A stretch of 64,000 bases of DNA from Akkermansiaceae bacterium (GTDB lineage Bacteria; Verrucomicrobiota; Verrucomicrobiia; Verrucomicrobiales; Akkermansiaceae), in contig JACKPZ010000019.1 of the NCBI GenBank assembly GCA_024233135.1, forward strand, positions 1-64,000. The letters run 5' to 3'. The notes under the pieces are model-generated. The model was given only the letters and a program-made list of their open reading frames with translations, was not told where the DNA came from and did not search any database. The position numbers were made by a program, and so were the translations under genes. This document shows positions 12,154-20,145 of the stretch, one piece after another (position 1 is the stretch's first letter; each line of letters begins with the position of its first letter).

Positions 12154-12315
12154 GTCAACACGCCGGACCTTCCCCAGGCCATCGTGCGCCGATCCGAGAG
12201 AACGTGAAACCCATCAGGCCACTCGCTGTTAGGAAGCCGCTCCACAGCAGCCAAAGCCGCCCGTTGCTCCAACCGTTGAGGATCTGATCCGGAGCGGACA
12301 TGGGCGAAGTGGGCT

Positions 12316-12427
12316 CAAGGAGGGGCGATGCATGATCGCCCATGCCGATGAGGTGGCAATCGGAGGCGCGAAAACACGATTCATGGTCCGTGCATGGACA
12401 TCGGCGGACACGTTCCGCCGCTCCTGG
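12316..12427. repeat. Hairpin-rich interspersed element, copy 1
   Basis: About 112 bp between the sulfatase and ftsH genes. It shares its outer ends and interior landmarks with the copy at 30043-30155: start CAAGGAGGGGCGATGCATG, hairpin GGCGATGCATGATCGCC, the words ACGATTCATGG, hairpin GGCGGACACGTTCCGCC and a terminal CTCC(T)TGG. Outer ends are inverted complements. It occupies most of the 302-bp gap; the rest shows nothing recognisable. Confidence 0.75.
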
Positions 12428-12455
12428 GCACCCGCCGTTTCGGCTATCTATTGCT

Positions 12456-14813
12456 TCACGCCGGGGCACCGACGGCGCCGGGGATCGGGCCGTCGTCTTC
12501 CGGGCGGTCGTCGCCGGCGGCCTTGGCGGCGGGTTTCTTCTGAAACTCGTCGGGAACGGGCGGCGGCTTGGGAGCGGACGGCGGGTTTTTCATCTCGCCG
12601 AATTCGATCAGGTCGCGCAGGTGGCTGTGGTCGAGTGTTTCGAACTCGAGCAGCGCCTTGGCGATGAGTTCCACGGTTTCGCGGTTCTCGGTGAGGATGC
12701 GTTCGGCTGTCTGATAGGCCTCGTCGATGAACCGCTTGATCTCGGAGTCGATGATACGTGCGGTTTCCTCGGAGTAGTTGCGGGACTTCGCCATGTCGCG
12801 CGCGAGGAAGACCGGCGAGTCGCCCTCGCCGTATTCGACCATGCCGAGTTGATCGCTCATGCCCCACTCGCAGACCATGTGGCGGGCGAGGGCGGTGGCC
12901 TGGCGGATGTCGCCGGAGGCGCCGTTGGAGACGTCGTCGCTGTGGAAGGCCTCGGCGATGCGGCCGCCCATGGTGACGACGAGGTTGGCGAGCGCTTCCT
13001 TTTTCTGGGTCGAATATTTGTCGCCCTCGGGCAGATACATCGTGGCGCCGAGATAGGGTCCGCGCGGGATGATGGTCACCTTGTGCAGCGGGTGGGTGTG
13101 CGGCAGCACCATGTTGAGGTAGGCGTGGCCGGCTTCGTGCCAGGCGGTGCCGACGCGTTCCTTGTCGGACATGGCGAGGCTGCGGCGCTCGCGTCCCCAG
13201 CGGACCTTGTCGCGGGCCTCCTCAAGCTCGGCGAGGGTGACCGCGCTCAGGCCGCGGCGGGCGGCGAGCAGGGCGGACTCGTTGACGAGGTTGGCGAGTT
13301 CGGCACCGGAGAATCCGGGGGTGCCGCGGGCGACCTGCGAGAGATCGACATTGGCGGCGAGTTTGATCTTCTTGACGTGGACGCGGAGGATCTCCTCGCG
13401 GCCGTTGACGTCGGGAAGGGAAACGGTGACCTGGCGGTCGAAACGACCGGGGCGCAGCAGCGCGGGGTCGAGCACGTCCGGGCGGTTGGTGGCGGCGATG
13501 ATGATGACGCCTTCCTGCGTGTCGAAGCCGTCCATCTCGACGAGCAGTTGGTTGAGCGTCTGCTCGCGCTCGTCGTGTCCGCCGCCCATGCCGTGGCCGC
13601 GGTGGCGTCCGACGGCGTCGATCTCATCGATGAAGATCAGGCAAGGCGCGTGTTTCTTGCCTTGCTCGAACATGTCGCGGACGCGCGAGGCACCGACGCC
13701 GACGAACATTTCGACGAAGTCGGAACCGGAGATCGAGAAGAACGGCACGTCCGCCTCGCCGGCGATCGCGCGGGCGAGAAGCGTCTTGCCGGTGCCCGGA
13801 GGGCCGACCATCAGCACGCCCTTCGGGATCGAGCCGCCGAGTTTCTGGAACTTGCGGGGATCGCGGAGGAAGTCGACGATTTCAAACAACTCCTCCTTGG
13901 CCTCCTGAATGCCGGCGACGTCCTTGAAGGTCACCTTGTTGCGGTCCATCGTGAGCAGGCGGGCCTTCGACTTGCCGAAGGACATCGCGCCGCGGCCGGC
14001 GGACTTCATCTGCTGGCGGAAGAGGAAAAACAGCAGGCCGAGCACCAGCACGAAGGGCAGGAAGGTGTAGAGCGCGCCGGTGAGATAGTCTTTCTCGCGT
14101 TTGTAGGTGGCCTTGTCCTTGAGCAGTTCGCGGAGTTCCTCGCCTTGGATGATGGCGGGGGCTTCGACGCTGAACGGAGTCTGCTCCTTCACGTTCTCGC
14201 CCTTTTTCGGGACGCGGCTGCTGACGGCGTCGCGGGTGCCGATGATGACCGCGTTGGACGAATCCGGAGAGGTCACGATGCGCAGCGGATTGTCGGCGTT
14301 TTCGCGGTCGATTTCCTCAAAAGCGAGCGCCTTGCGGAAATCTGCGAGCGAAAGGGTTTCGTCGGCGGCCGGCGTGGTTTGCTCGGCGGGGTCCTCGCCC
14401 TCGGTGACGGGCACCTTGCTGCCGAGCAGGTCGCGGATCTTGTCGCCCTGGAGTTCGAGGTTCACGGGCACACGGAAGCTCAGTTCCTTGACCTCCGCTT
14501 CCGGCGCTTTCACGAATTCGGGTGTCAGCCAGCCGGTGATCTTCGCATCGTATGCCGAGTCGCCGGTCACCACCATCAGTGGGTGTTTGGAGTCTTCGGT
14601 GATCACCCGGCCTTGGTCCCATGCGGTCTGGAACTCCGAGTAGGTGAGCTGCGTGGCGGACTGGTTGATCGAACCGCTGAAAAACGCGAGCCCGAGGATC
14701 ACCGACGCGACGCCGAGCAACACGAGCAGACGCCAGTTGAAGCCGTTCTGGTCGCCTCCCGGATTTCGATTCGGATTCTGCGGGGGCGGGGTGGAGTTCG
14801 GTGAGTCGGACAT
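12456..14813 (-). CDS. ftsH: ATP-dependent zinc metalloprotease FtsH
   Basis: 785 residues from the ATG at 14813 (MSDSPNSTPPPQNPN). A first membrane helix lies near residue 25-45 (WRLLVLLGVASVILGLAFFS), then a long periplasmic domain of about 200 residues, larger than in E. coli, a second helix (LTGALYTFLPFVLVLGLLFF), and the AAA domain with Walker A GPPGTGKT near 335 and Walker B CLIFIDEID near 390. The zinc site HEAGH is near residue 557. It degrades membrane and short-lived cytosolic proteins as a hexamer. The Pro-rich C-terminal tail is usual. It is monocistronic and divergent from the ABC fusion gene. Confidence 0.97.
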   Translation of the reverse strand: MSDSPNSTPPPQNPNRNPGGDQNGFNWRLLVLLGVASVILGLAFFSGSINQSATQLTYSEFQTAWDQGRVITEDSKHPLMVVTGDSAYDAKITGWLTPEFVKAPEAEVKELSFRVPVNLELQGDKIRDLLGSKVPVTEGEDPAEQTTPAADETLSLADFRKALAFEEIDRENADNPLRIVTSPDSSNAVIIGTRDAVSSRVPKKGENVKEQTPFSVEAPAIIQGEELRELLKDKATYKREKDYLTGALYTFLPFVLVLGLLFFLFRQQMKSAGRGAMSFGKSKARLLTMDRNKVTFKDVAGIQEAKEELFEIVDFLRDPRKFQKLGGSIPKGVLMVGPPGTGKTLLARAIAGEADVPFFSISGSDFVEMFVGVGASRVRDMFEQGKKHAPCLIFIDEIDAVGRHRGHGMGGGHDEREQTLNQLLVEMDGFDTQEGVIIIAATNRPDVLDPALLRPGRFDRQVTVSLPDVNGREEILRVHVKKIKLAANVDLSQVARGTPGFSGAELANLVNESALLAARRGLSAVTLAELEEARDKVRWGRERRSLAMSDKERVGTAWHEAGHAYLNMVLPHTHPLHKVTIIPRGPYLGATMYLPEGDKYSTQKKEALANLVVTMGGRIAEAFHSDDVSNGASGDIRQATALARHMVCEWGMSDQLGMVEYGEGDSPVFLARDMAKSRNYSEETARIIDSEIKRFIDEAYQTAERILTENRETVELIAKALLEFETLDHSHLRDLIEFGEMKNPPSAPKPPPVPDEFQKKPAAKAAGDDRPEDDGPIPGAVGAPA

Positions 14814-15019
14814 GATTGGAAAAAACCGGGAGCAGCCGCGCTGTCTTGGGTTGCAAGAAAACGCGGAATCCGTCCCGGAGCAAGGGAGGATAGCCGAAGG
14901 GGGGGAAATGCAAACCCCTTTTTTACGGGGGTTCCGGCGTCTGGCGCGGGGCGGCAGCAGGTTTTGCGGAGCCGCCGCGGGCCTTGCCGGAGGCGCCTGG
15001 GTCTGGCTAGATCGCGGCT

Positions 15020-18000
15020 GTGGAGCCACAGATGCCGCCGAGGGAACACCCGCATGATCGATCGTCGCGGGAGCGGATTCTCGGCTGGCTGCGGGTGGTC
15101 CCGGGGGTGGCCCGGATGCGGGCGCTGCGTCCGGGCTTCGACGCGCAGATCGGCGCCTTGGTCGACGCCTTCGCCGGCTTCGCGATGCTTGACGGCGAGC
15201 TGAGCCCGCTGGAGGCGGACCTGATCCTCGACATGCTGCGCAGCGCGTTTCCCGAAGTGGACCACGGCTGGCTCGGCAGGCGGCTCCAGCGCGCGGTGCG
15301 GAATCCGCGGCCGCTCCAGACGCTGGCGCTCGAACTTCGGGAAACGTACGACGACACCGGGAAACTCGCGCTCGGCATGCAGTTGTTCACCCTGGTGGAT
15401 GCGGCGGGGCGCTCCGAGCGCAACCGTGCGAGCTTCGAGGTTTTCATGCGGCGTTTGGGAAGACCGGAGTTCGGCGCGGCCATCCTGCACGAAATGCGGG
15501 CGCCGCTCGAGGGTCCGGATGGGGACGGGCTGCCCTTCGAGCGGCTCGTCTTCGGTCGCGACGGCTCGGATGTGGTGCTGCCACCGGCGGCGTCCGAGCA
15601 TGAGTTCCGGGTCTACCGGGCGGGCGATCTGGTGCTCGTCCGCAATACCGGCCAGGCGCCGCTGTGGAACCGCGGGCGCTCGGTGGAAAGCGGTGCCTTC
15701 CTGCGGATGCGGGAGCGCCAACCGCTGGTCCTTCCGGGCTGGACGCTCAGTCACGAGGACCTGCTGTTTTTCCTCGATGTGAAACGCACCGGCAATGCCC
15801 CTGCGATCTATTTGGAGGCGGGCGACGAGGGTTTCGTCGCGGAACGCACCCGCGGGCGGCTCAGCCAGTTGCGCGTCCGCTTCGGACTGGAGGCGGAAAT
15901 CGAGGCGCTGCGGGATACCAATCTGCGGGTCGGCTCGAAGGCGCCGCTGCAATCGGGCGAGCGCATCGTATGCCACAACCACGACCGGCTCAGCGACGAG
16001 TCGGGCTTCAGTCTTTCGATCAACGAGCTGCGCCAGCGGGCGACACGCTCCGGCCGGCGCTTCCGGCTTGCGGCGGACCGTCAGGAATACCTCGTTTCCA
16101 ACGACCCTTCGGCCCTGGCGCGCGGGGATCTTCTGCTGGGCCCGAAGCTCGCGCCGAGGTCCGTGCTTTTCATCGGCTACGACGCGGGAAGCGCGGAGGG
16201 GTTCCTCCAGGTTCGCGAGAGCGACGGCGCGATCCTCGTCGATGGCGTGCCGGTGAGGCAGGGGGAATCGGTCACGCTGATCGACGGTTCGTTGATCCGC
16301 CTTTCCGGCAGCCAGGCGGTCCGCTGCCGGTTTCGCGAGGGGTTTCTCGATGAGGAGCGCACGCTCATCGAGTCGTTGCGGGTCGAGGACGTGGTCCACG
16401 ATTTCGGCCCCGACTCGCGGGCGCTGGACCATGTGAACTTCGAAGTCAGGCGCGGGGAGATGATGTGCATCATCGGCCCGAGCGGCAGCGGCAAAAGCAC
16501 CTTGCTGGCGGTGATGTCCGGCCAGCGCGAGCCGGCGCGGGGCAAGGTGCGCCTCAACGGCATCTCACTCTACGACGAGCGCGAAAGGCTGGTGCCGTTC
16601 GTCGCCCACATGCCTCAGGAGGAGGCGCTCAACCCGCAGCTCACCGTGCGCGAGCACCTGCGGCACGCGGTGACGATCCGCCGGCCGGCGCTGCCGATCG
16701 CCGAGCACGAACGGCGCGTCGACAGCATGATCGCGGAACTCGGCCTGCAATCGATCGCGCGCCGCCGCGTGGGCTCGCCGGGCGACAAGACCCTGTCCGG
16801 CGGCGAGCGCAGCCGGCTCAATCTCGGCGTCGATCTCGGCAGCCGCGCCGAGGTGTTTCTCTTCGACGAGCCGATCTCCGGGCTTTCCTCGAAGGACTCC
16901 GAGCACGTCGCGGAAACGCTGCGTTCGCTCGCGCGGGAGAAAATCGTCATCGCCTCGCTCCACCGGCCGGGCGCGCCGGTGCTGCGGTTGTTCGACAAGG
17001 TGCTTTTGTTAGACAGCGGCGGCCGGGTGGCCTATTTCGGGGCGCCTACGGCGATGGTGGGATATTTCCGCGACGCCTGCGAGGAGCTCGGCATCTCGCA
17101 TCCATCGGTGACGGCGCAGACGCCGCTTGGCGCGGACTTCGTGTTCGATGTGCTGGAAACCCCTCTCAGCAGCATCGGTGGCGGGTCCGCGGCGGGCGCG
17201 GCGCGGAGGTTTCCGCCGAGTTTCTGGCAGGAGCGCTTTGAGAGCGTCGAGCTGATGCAATCGCTGCGCCAGGGCGTGCGCGGCGGCAGTGCTTCGCGCC
17301 TCGGCGACTCCCCGGCGGACGTGAGGATGACCGTTCCTCCGCAGCCGAGCCGCCGCCTGCGCGCCGGGGTCGCCGTGCTGGCGACGCATTTCCTCCGCTC
17401 CCTGCTTTCCAAGGTCCGCAACCGGGGCACGGTCTACAGCACCTTCCTCGAAGCACCGCTGCTGGCCGGTCTGACGTCGATCACGTTGCGTTCGTCGCCC
17501 GAGGGTGCCTATCAGTTTTCCACCGCGCTTCACGTTCCGGCCTATCTGTTCCTGAGCGCGACGGTGGCGATGTTCCTCGGCCTCACCAACTCGGCGACGG
17601 AGGTGTTGCGCGACCGTCCGGTGCTGCGCCGCGAGCGGAACTGCCATCCGGGCGCGTTCTCGTATGTCGTGGCGAAGTTCGGCGCGCTGGCCATCGTCGC
17701 CGCCATCCAGTGCCTCACCTATCTGCTCGTGGGCAACCATTTCCTCGAGATCGAGGGAGTGCTTTTCTATCACTGGCTGTGGATGACGCTCACCGCCTGC
17801 ACCGGCACGGCCATGGCGCTGGTGGTTTCGTCCCTCGTGAAATCCGAACGTGCCGCCCTGACATCGGTGCCGCTCCTGCTGGTCCCGCAGATGCTGCTCG
17901 CCGGAGCGCTGGTGCCCTACAAGGAAATGAACCGCGGCTTGTTCAAGAACGCGCGCGAGGTCCGCGAGCGCGGCGGGATTCCGATCCCGGCGCGGATCAT

Positions 18001-18595
18001 GCCGCTGCGCTATGCCTACGAGGCGATGATCGTTTCGCAAGCGGTTCGAAATCCCTTCGAGGTCGAGCGGATCCGTCTGCAACGCCGCATCGACCGCGTC
18101 CGATACATGGGCGACGGCCCGATCCCGCCGGAGGATGTCCAGCGATTCGATCTCGCCAAAGAAGGACTGCGTCGACTGCTCGCATCCGGAGCGAAGGACA
18201 AGGAGGAGGCCGCCGAGTTGGTCTCACGCATCCGGCGCCTGACGACGTCCGGCAGCGCGATCGAGGTGGAAACGATGAAGGTGTGGCCCGAAAACGAGGA
18301 AGACGGCCGGCCTACCTCGGAGTATTTCGTCAACCAGCGGATCGACCTGCTGGTTCGCGAGGCGGAGACCTTCCGCAGCGACTACCGCAACAAGAAGCGC
18401 CGCTCCGTGTTTCTCGCCCTCCGCAAGCCGCTGCCGTGGGCGGATCCGAAGCCGCCGAAAGCCGGCGAACTGCGCGAACCGCAAGGCGAGATCGACACCC
18501 AGAAATACTGCGGCTTCGTGCTCATCGGGATCAGCGGAACGTGCCTGGTGGCCAGCATGCTCATCATCGGCCGGCAAAACCGCATGACCCGTTAG
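15020..18595 (+). CDS. TerB-like / FHA-like / ABCG-type ABC transporter fusion
   Basis: 1191-residue multidomain protein. Residues about 35-155 look like a TerB-type helical domain (DAFAGFAMLDGELSPLEADL). Residues about 170-450 are beta-rich and end in an FHA-like block (ILVDGVPVRQGESVTLIDGS). The ATPase follows: Walker A GPSGSGKST near 487, signature LSGGERSR near 592, Walker B VFLFDEP near 612. An ABC2-type membrane region spans about 785-980 with five hydrophobic segments, and one more helix ends the protein (FVLIGISGTCLVASMLIIG). NBD-then-TMD order is ABCG type. It faces, tail to tail with 2 bp between, a roadblock-like gene and a ParA gene. Substrate is unknown; the FHA-like part hints at control by phosphorylation or by partner binding. 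Confidence 0.85.
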   Translation: MEPQMPPREHPHDRSSRERILGWLRVVPGVARMRALRPGFDAQIGALVDAFAGFAMLDGELSPLEADLILDMLRSAFPEVDHGWLGRRLQRAVRNPRPLQTLALELRETYDDTGKLALGMQLFTLVDAAGRSERNRASFEVFMRRLGRPEFGAAILHEMRAPLEGPDGDGLPFERLVFGRDGSDVVLPPAASEHEFRVYRAGDLVLVRNTGQAPLWNRGRSVESGAFLRMRERQPLVLPGWTLSHEDLLFFLDVKRTGNAPAIYLEAGDEGFVAERTRGRLSQLRVRFGLEAEIEALRDTNLRVGSKAPLQSGERIVCHNHDRLSDESGFSLSINELRQRATRSGRRFRLAADRQEYLVSNDPSALARGDLLLGPKLAPRSVLFIGYDAGSAEGFLQVRESDGAILVDGVPVRQGESVTLIDGSLIRLSGSQAVRCRFREGFLDEERTLIESLRVEDVVHDFGPDSRALDHVNFEVRRGEMMCIIGPSGSGKSTLLAVMSGQREPARGKVRLNGISLYDERERLVPFVAHMPQEEALNPQLTVREHLRHAVTIRRPALPIAEHERRVDSMIAELGLQSIARRRVGSPGDKTLSGGERSRLNLGVDLGSRAEVFLFDEPISGLSSKDSEHVAETLRSLAREKIVIASLHRPGAPVLRLFDKVLLLDSGGRVAYFGAPTAMVGYFRDACEELGISHPSVTAQTPLGADFVFDVLETPLSSIGGGSAAGAARRFPPSFWQERFESVELMQSLRQGVRGGSASRLGDSPADVRMTVPPQPSRRLRAGVAVLATHFLRSLLSKVRNRGTVYSTFLEAPLLAGLTSITLRSSPEGAYQFSTALHVPAYLFLSATVAMFLGLTNSATEVLRDRPVLRRERNCHPGAFSYVVAKFGALAIVAAIQCLTYLLVGNHFLEIEGVLFYHWLWMTLTACTGTAMALVVSSLVKSERAALTSVPLLLVPQMLLAGALVPYKEMNRGLFKNAREVRERGGIPIPARIMPLRYAYEAMIVSQAVRNPFEVERIRLQRRIDRVRYMGDGPIPPEDVQRFDLAKEGLRRLLASGAKDKEEAAELVSRIRRLTTSGSAIEVETMKVWPENEEDGRPTSEYFVNQRIDLLVREAETFRSDYRNKKRRSVFLALRKPLPWADPKPPKAGELREPQGEIDTQKYCGFVLIGISGTCLVASMLIIGRQNRMTR

Positions 18596-18597
18596 GA

Positions 18598-19248
18598 TCA
18601 GGATGCGCGGCTCGGCGAGGTCGCGCGGGTGAGCGCATCCATCACGGTGGCCACCGCGCCCGCGTCCAACGCTTCCGGCACCACCGCGCCGAGCACCAGG
18701 CAGCCGTAGGGCGTGTCCACGGGAATCACTTCCAAGGTCGCTCCGGCGCCGATTTTCACGTGTACGTTGCCGGCGGACGATCCCGGACGCCGCGAGGCGA
18801 TCGCGAGGCTGCGGGCGAGGAAATGGAGTCGTCCGTGACTGCTTTCGTCGAAGATCACCGAGCCCTCGCGGTCGAGGATGAAGATACCGCTGGCGCCGAA
18901 GTTCGTGTGCATCCACTGGCGGAAGGCCTGGATGCGTCCGAGGAAAGGACCGCGCGCGTTCGCCCCGCCTTCAGCCGGAGGAAGGGGAGGGGGGACTTCC
19001 TGCGGAGCGGCGGGCGTGGGCTCCGCAGCGGGCCGCGCCTCAGGTTCGGGGTTCCGGATTTCCTCCCTCGGCGGTGCGGCGACGGGCGCGGCGGGACGCG
19101 CCAATGGGGCGGACTCGGCGAATCCCTCGAATCCCGCGCCGAAGCCGGCTTCCTCCGGCGGAGGTGCCGGAGAGGTGTCCGGTTGGATCAGCCGCTCGGC
19201 GAGGCGCCGGACTTCGACCGGATCGAGCCATGGATTGATGGGATCCAT
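18598..19248 (-). CDS. Roadblock/LC7-like protein with Pro/Ala-rich linker
   Basis: 216 residues. A short N-terminal region (PWLDPVEVRRLAERLI), a long Pro/Ala/Glu-rich linker to about residue 105, then a compact alpha/beta domain (QWMHTNFGASGIFILDREGS ... YGCLVLGAVVP) that resembles roadblock/LC7 dimerisation domains. Such domains pair with small GTPases or ParA/MinD-like ATPases. It sits 10 bp downstream of a ParA gene in the same operon and abuts the ABC fusion gene head-on. Role is inferred: an adaptor or regulator for the ParA protein. Domain call is from pattern only. Confidence 0.65.
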   Translation of the reverse strand: MDPINPWLDPVEVRRLAERLIQPDTSPAPPPEEAGFGAGFEGFAESAPLARPAAPVAAPPREEIRNPEPEARPAAEPTPAAPQEVPPPLPPAEGGANARGPFLGRIQAFRQWMHTNFGASGIFILDREGSVIFDESSHGRLHFLARSLAIASRRPGSSAGNVHVKIGAGATLEVIPVDTPYGCLVLGAVVPEALDAGAVATVMDALTRATSPSRAS

Positions 19249-19258
19249 CGGACGCGGG

Positions 19259-20035
19259 TCAGCGGGTGGGATACACCGGTTCCAGTTTGTCTTCGATCTC
19301 GACGCGCAGCGCGTCGAAGACGGTCATGGCTCCGGCGCCGTCGTCGAGCGCCCCCACCGGGAGGCCTCGCGCGCTGGCCCGGACGAACAATCCGTCGCGG
19401 GGGATCTGCGTGTTGAACACCATGCGCGGTGGCAGTAGCTGCCGGAGCGCCTCGGCGGACTCGGCGCTCTCCGCGAGATCCGGTTGCACCATCGTGAGGC
19501 AGACGCCCAGCACGTTGAGCCGCGGGTTCATCACCCGCAGGCGGTTGAGTCCTTCCAACAACTTCGGCACCGAGCGGATGCCGAGTGGTTCCGCCTGCTG
19601 CGGGATCATGATCGCATCGCTGGAGGAAATCACGTCGCCGGTGACGCCGAAAAGTCCGGCCGCGGTGTCGATGAGGCACAGGTCGAATCCCCGGGCCGCC
19701 GCGCCGCGGAGGAAGGCCCGGACCCGGGCAAGGTGCGCGCCCATGCCTCCGCCCGCCTCGTAGTCGCTGGCCTGGCCGCTGGTCACCAGCGAGAAGGTCT
19801 CAAGGCGTGTCGGCACGATCAACCGGTCGAGCGGGATGCCCGGATCGATCAAATAATCGTAAAAGCCGGATAGCAGCCGGGACTGCCGGGTGAGCGAGAG
19901 TCCGACGGAACCCTGCGGGTCGGCGTCCACCAACAAGGTCCGAACCCCGGCCCGGGCGAAGGCGTGGGCGAGATTGATGGAGAGCGTGGTTTTTCCCACT
20001 CCTCCCTTTTGGCTGGAAATGGCGATGCTGATCAC
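19259..20035 (-). CDS. ParA/MinD family ATPase
   Basis: 258 residues. The deviant Walker A is KGGVGKTT (residues 10-17), the A' block is LLVDADPQGS (about 34-43), and the Walker B region is LCLIDTAAGLFGVTGDVISS. ParA-type ATPases dimerise with ATP on DNA or membrane and position cargo. No parB and no parS-like site is near, and no plasmid genes are present, so this is an orphan cargo-positioning type rather than the chromosome segregation ParA. First gene of a two-gene operon with the roadblock-like protein. Confidence 0.9.
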   Translation of the reverse strand: MISIAISSQKGGVGKTTLSINLAHAFARAGVRTLLVDADPQGSVGLSLTRQSRLLSGFYDYLIDPGIPLDRLIVPTRLETFSLVTSGQASDYEAGGGMGAHLARVRAFLRGAAARGFDLCLIDTAAGLFGVTGDVISSSDAIMIPQQAEPLGIRSVPKLLEGLNRLRVMNPRLNVLGVCLTMVQPDLAESAESAEALRQLLPPRMVFNTQIPRDGLFVRASARGLPVGALDDGAGAMTVFDALRVEIEDKLEPVYPTR

Positions 20036-20145
20036 TCGTCTTGCGGGAATCGGGCGGCAGGATAGCTTCGGCTTGCCACATCGGAAGTCTTTTCTTCATC
20101 ATCCGGGCGCGGTGGATGTCCGGGAGGCGGCGCCGTTCGTAGCCC

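Noticed and set aside
12342..14804. An 820-residue frame antisense to ftsH
   Set aside because: Shadow of the ftsH codon pattern; no domain.
19259..20035. ParA as the chromosome segregation ParA
   Set aside because: No parB next to it and no origin-type genes; an orphan cargo-positioning type is more likely.
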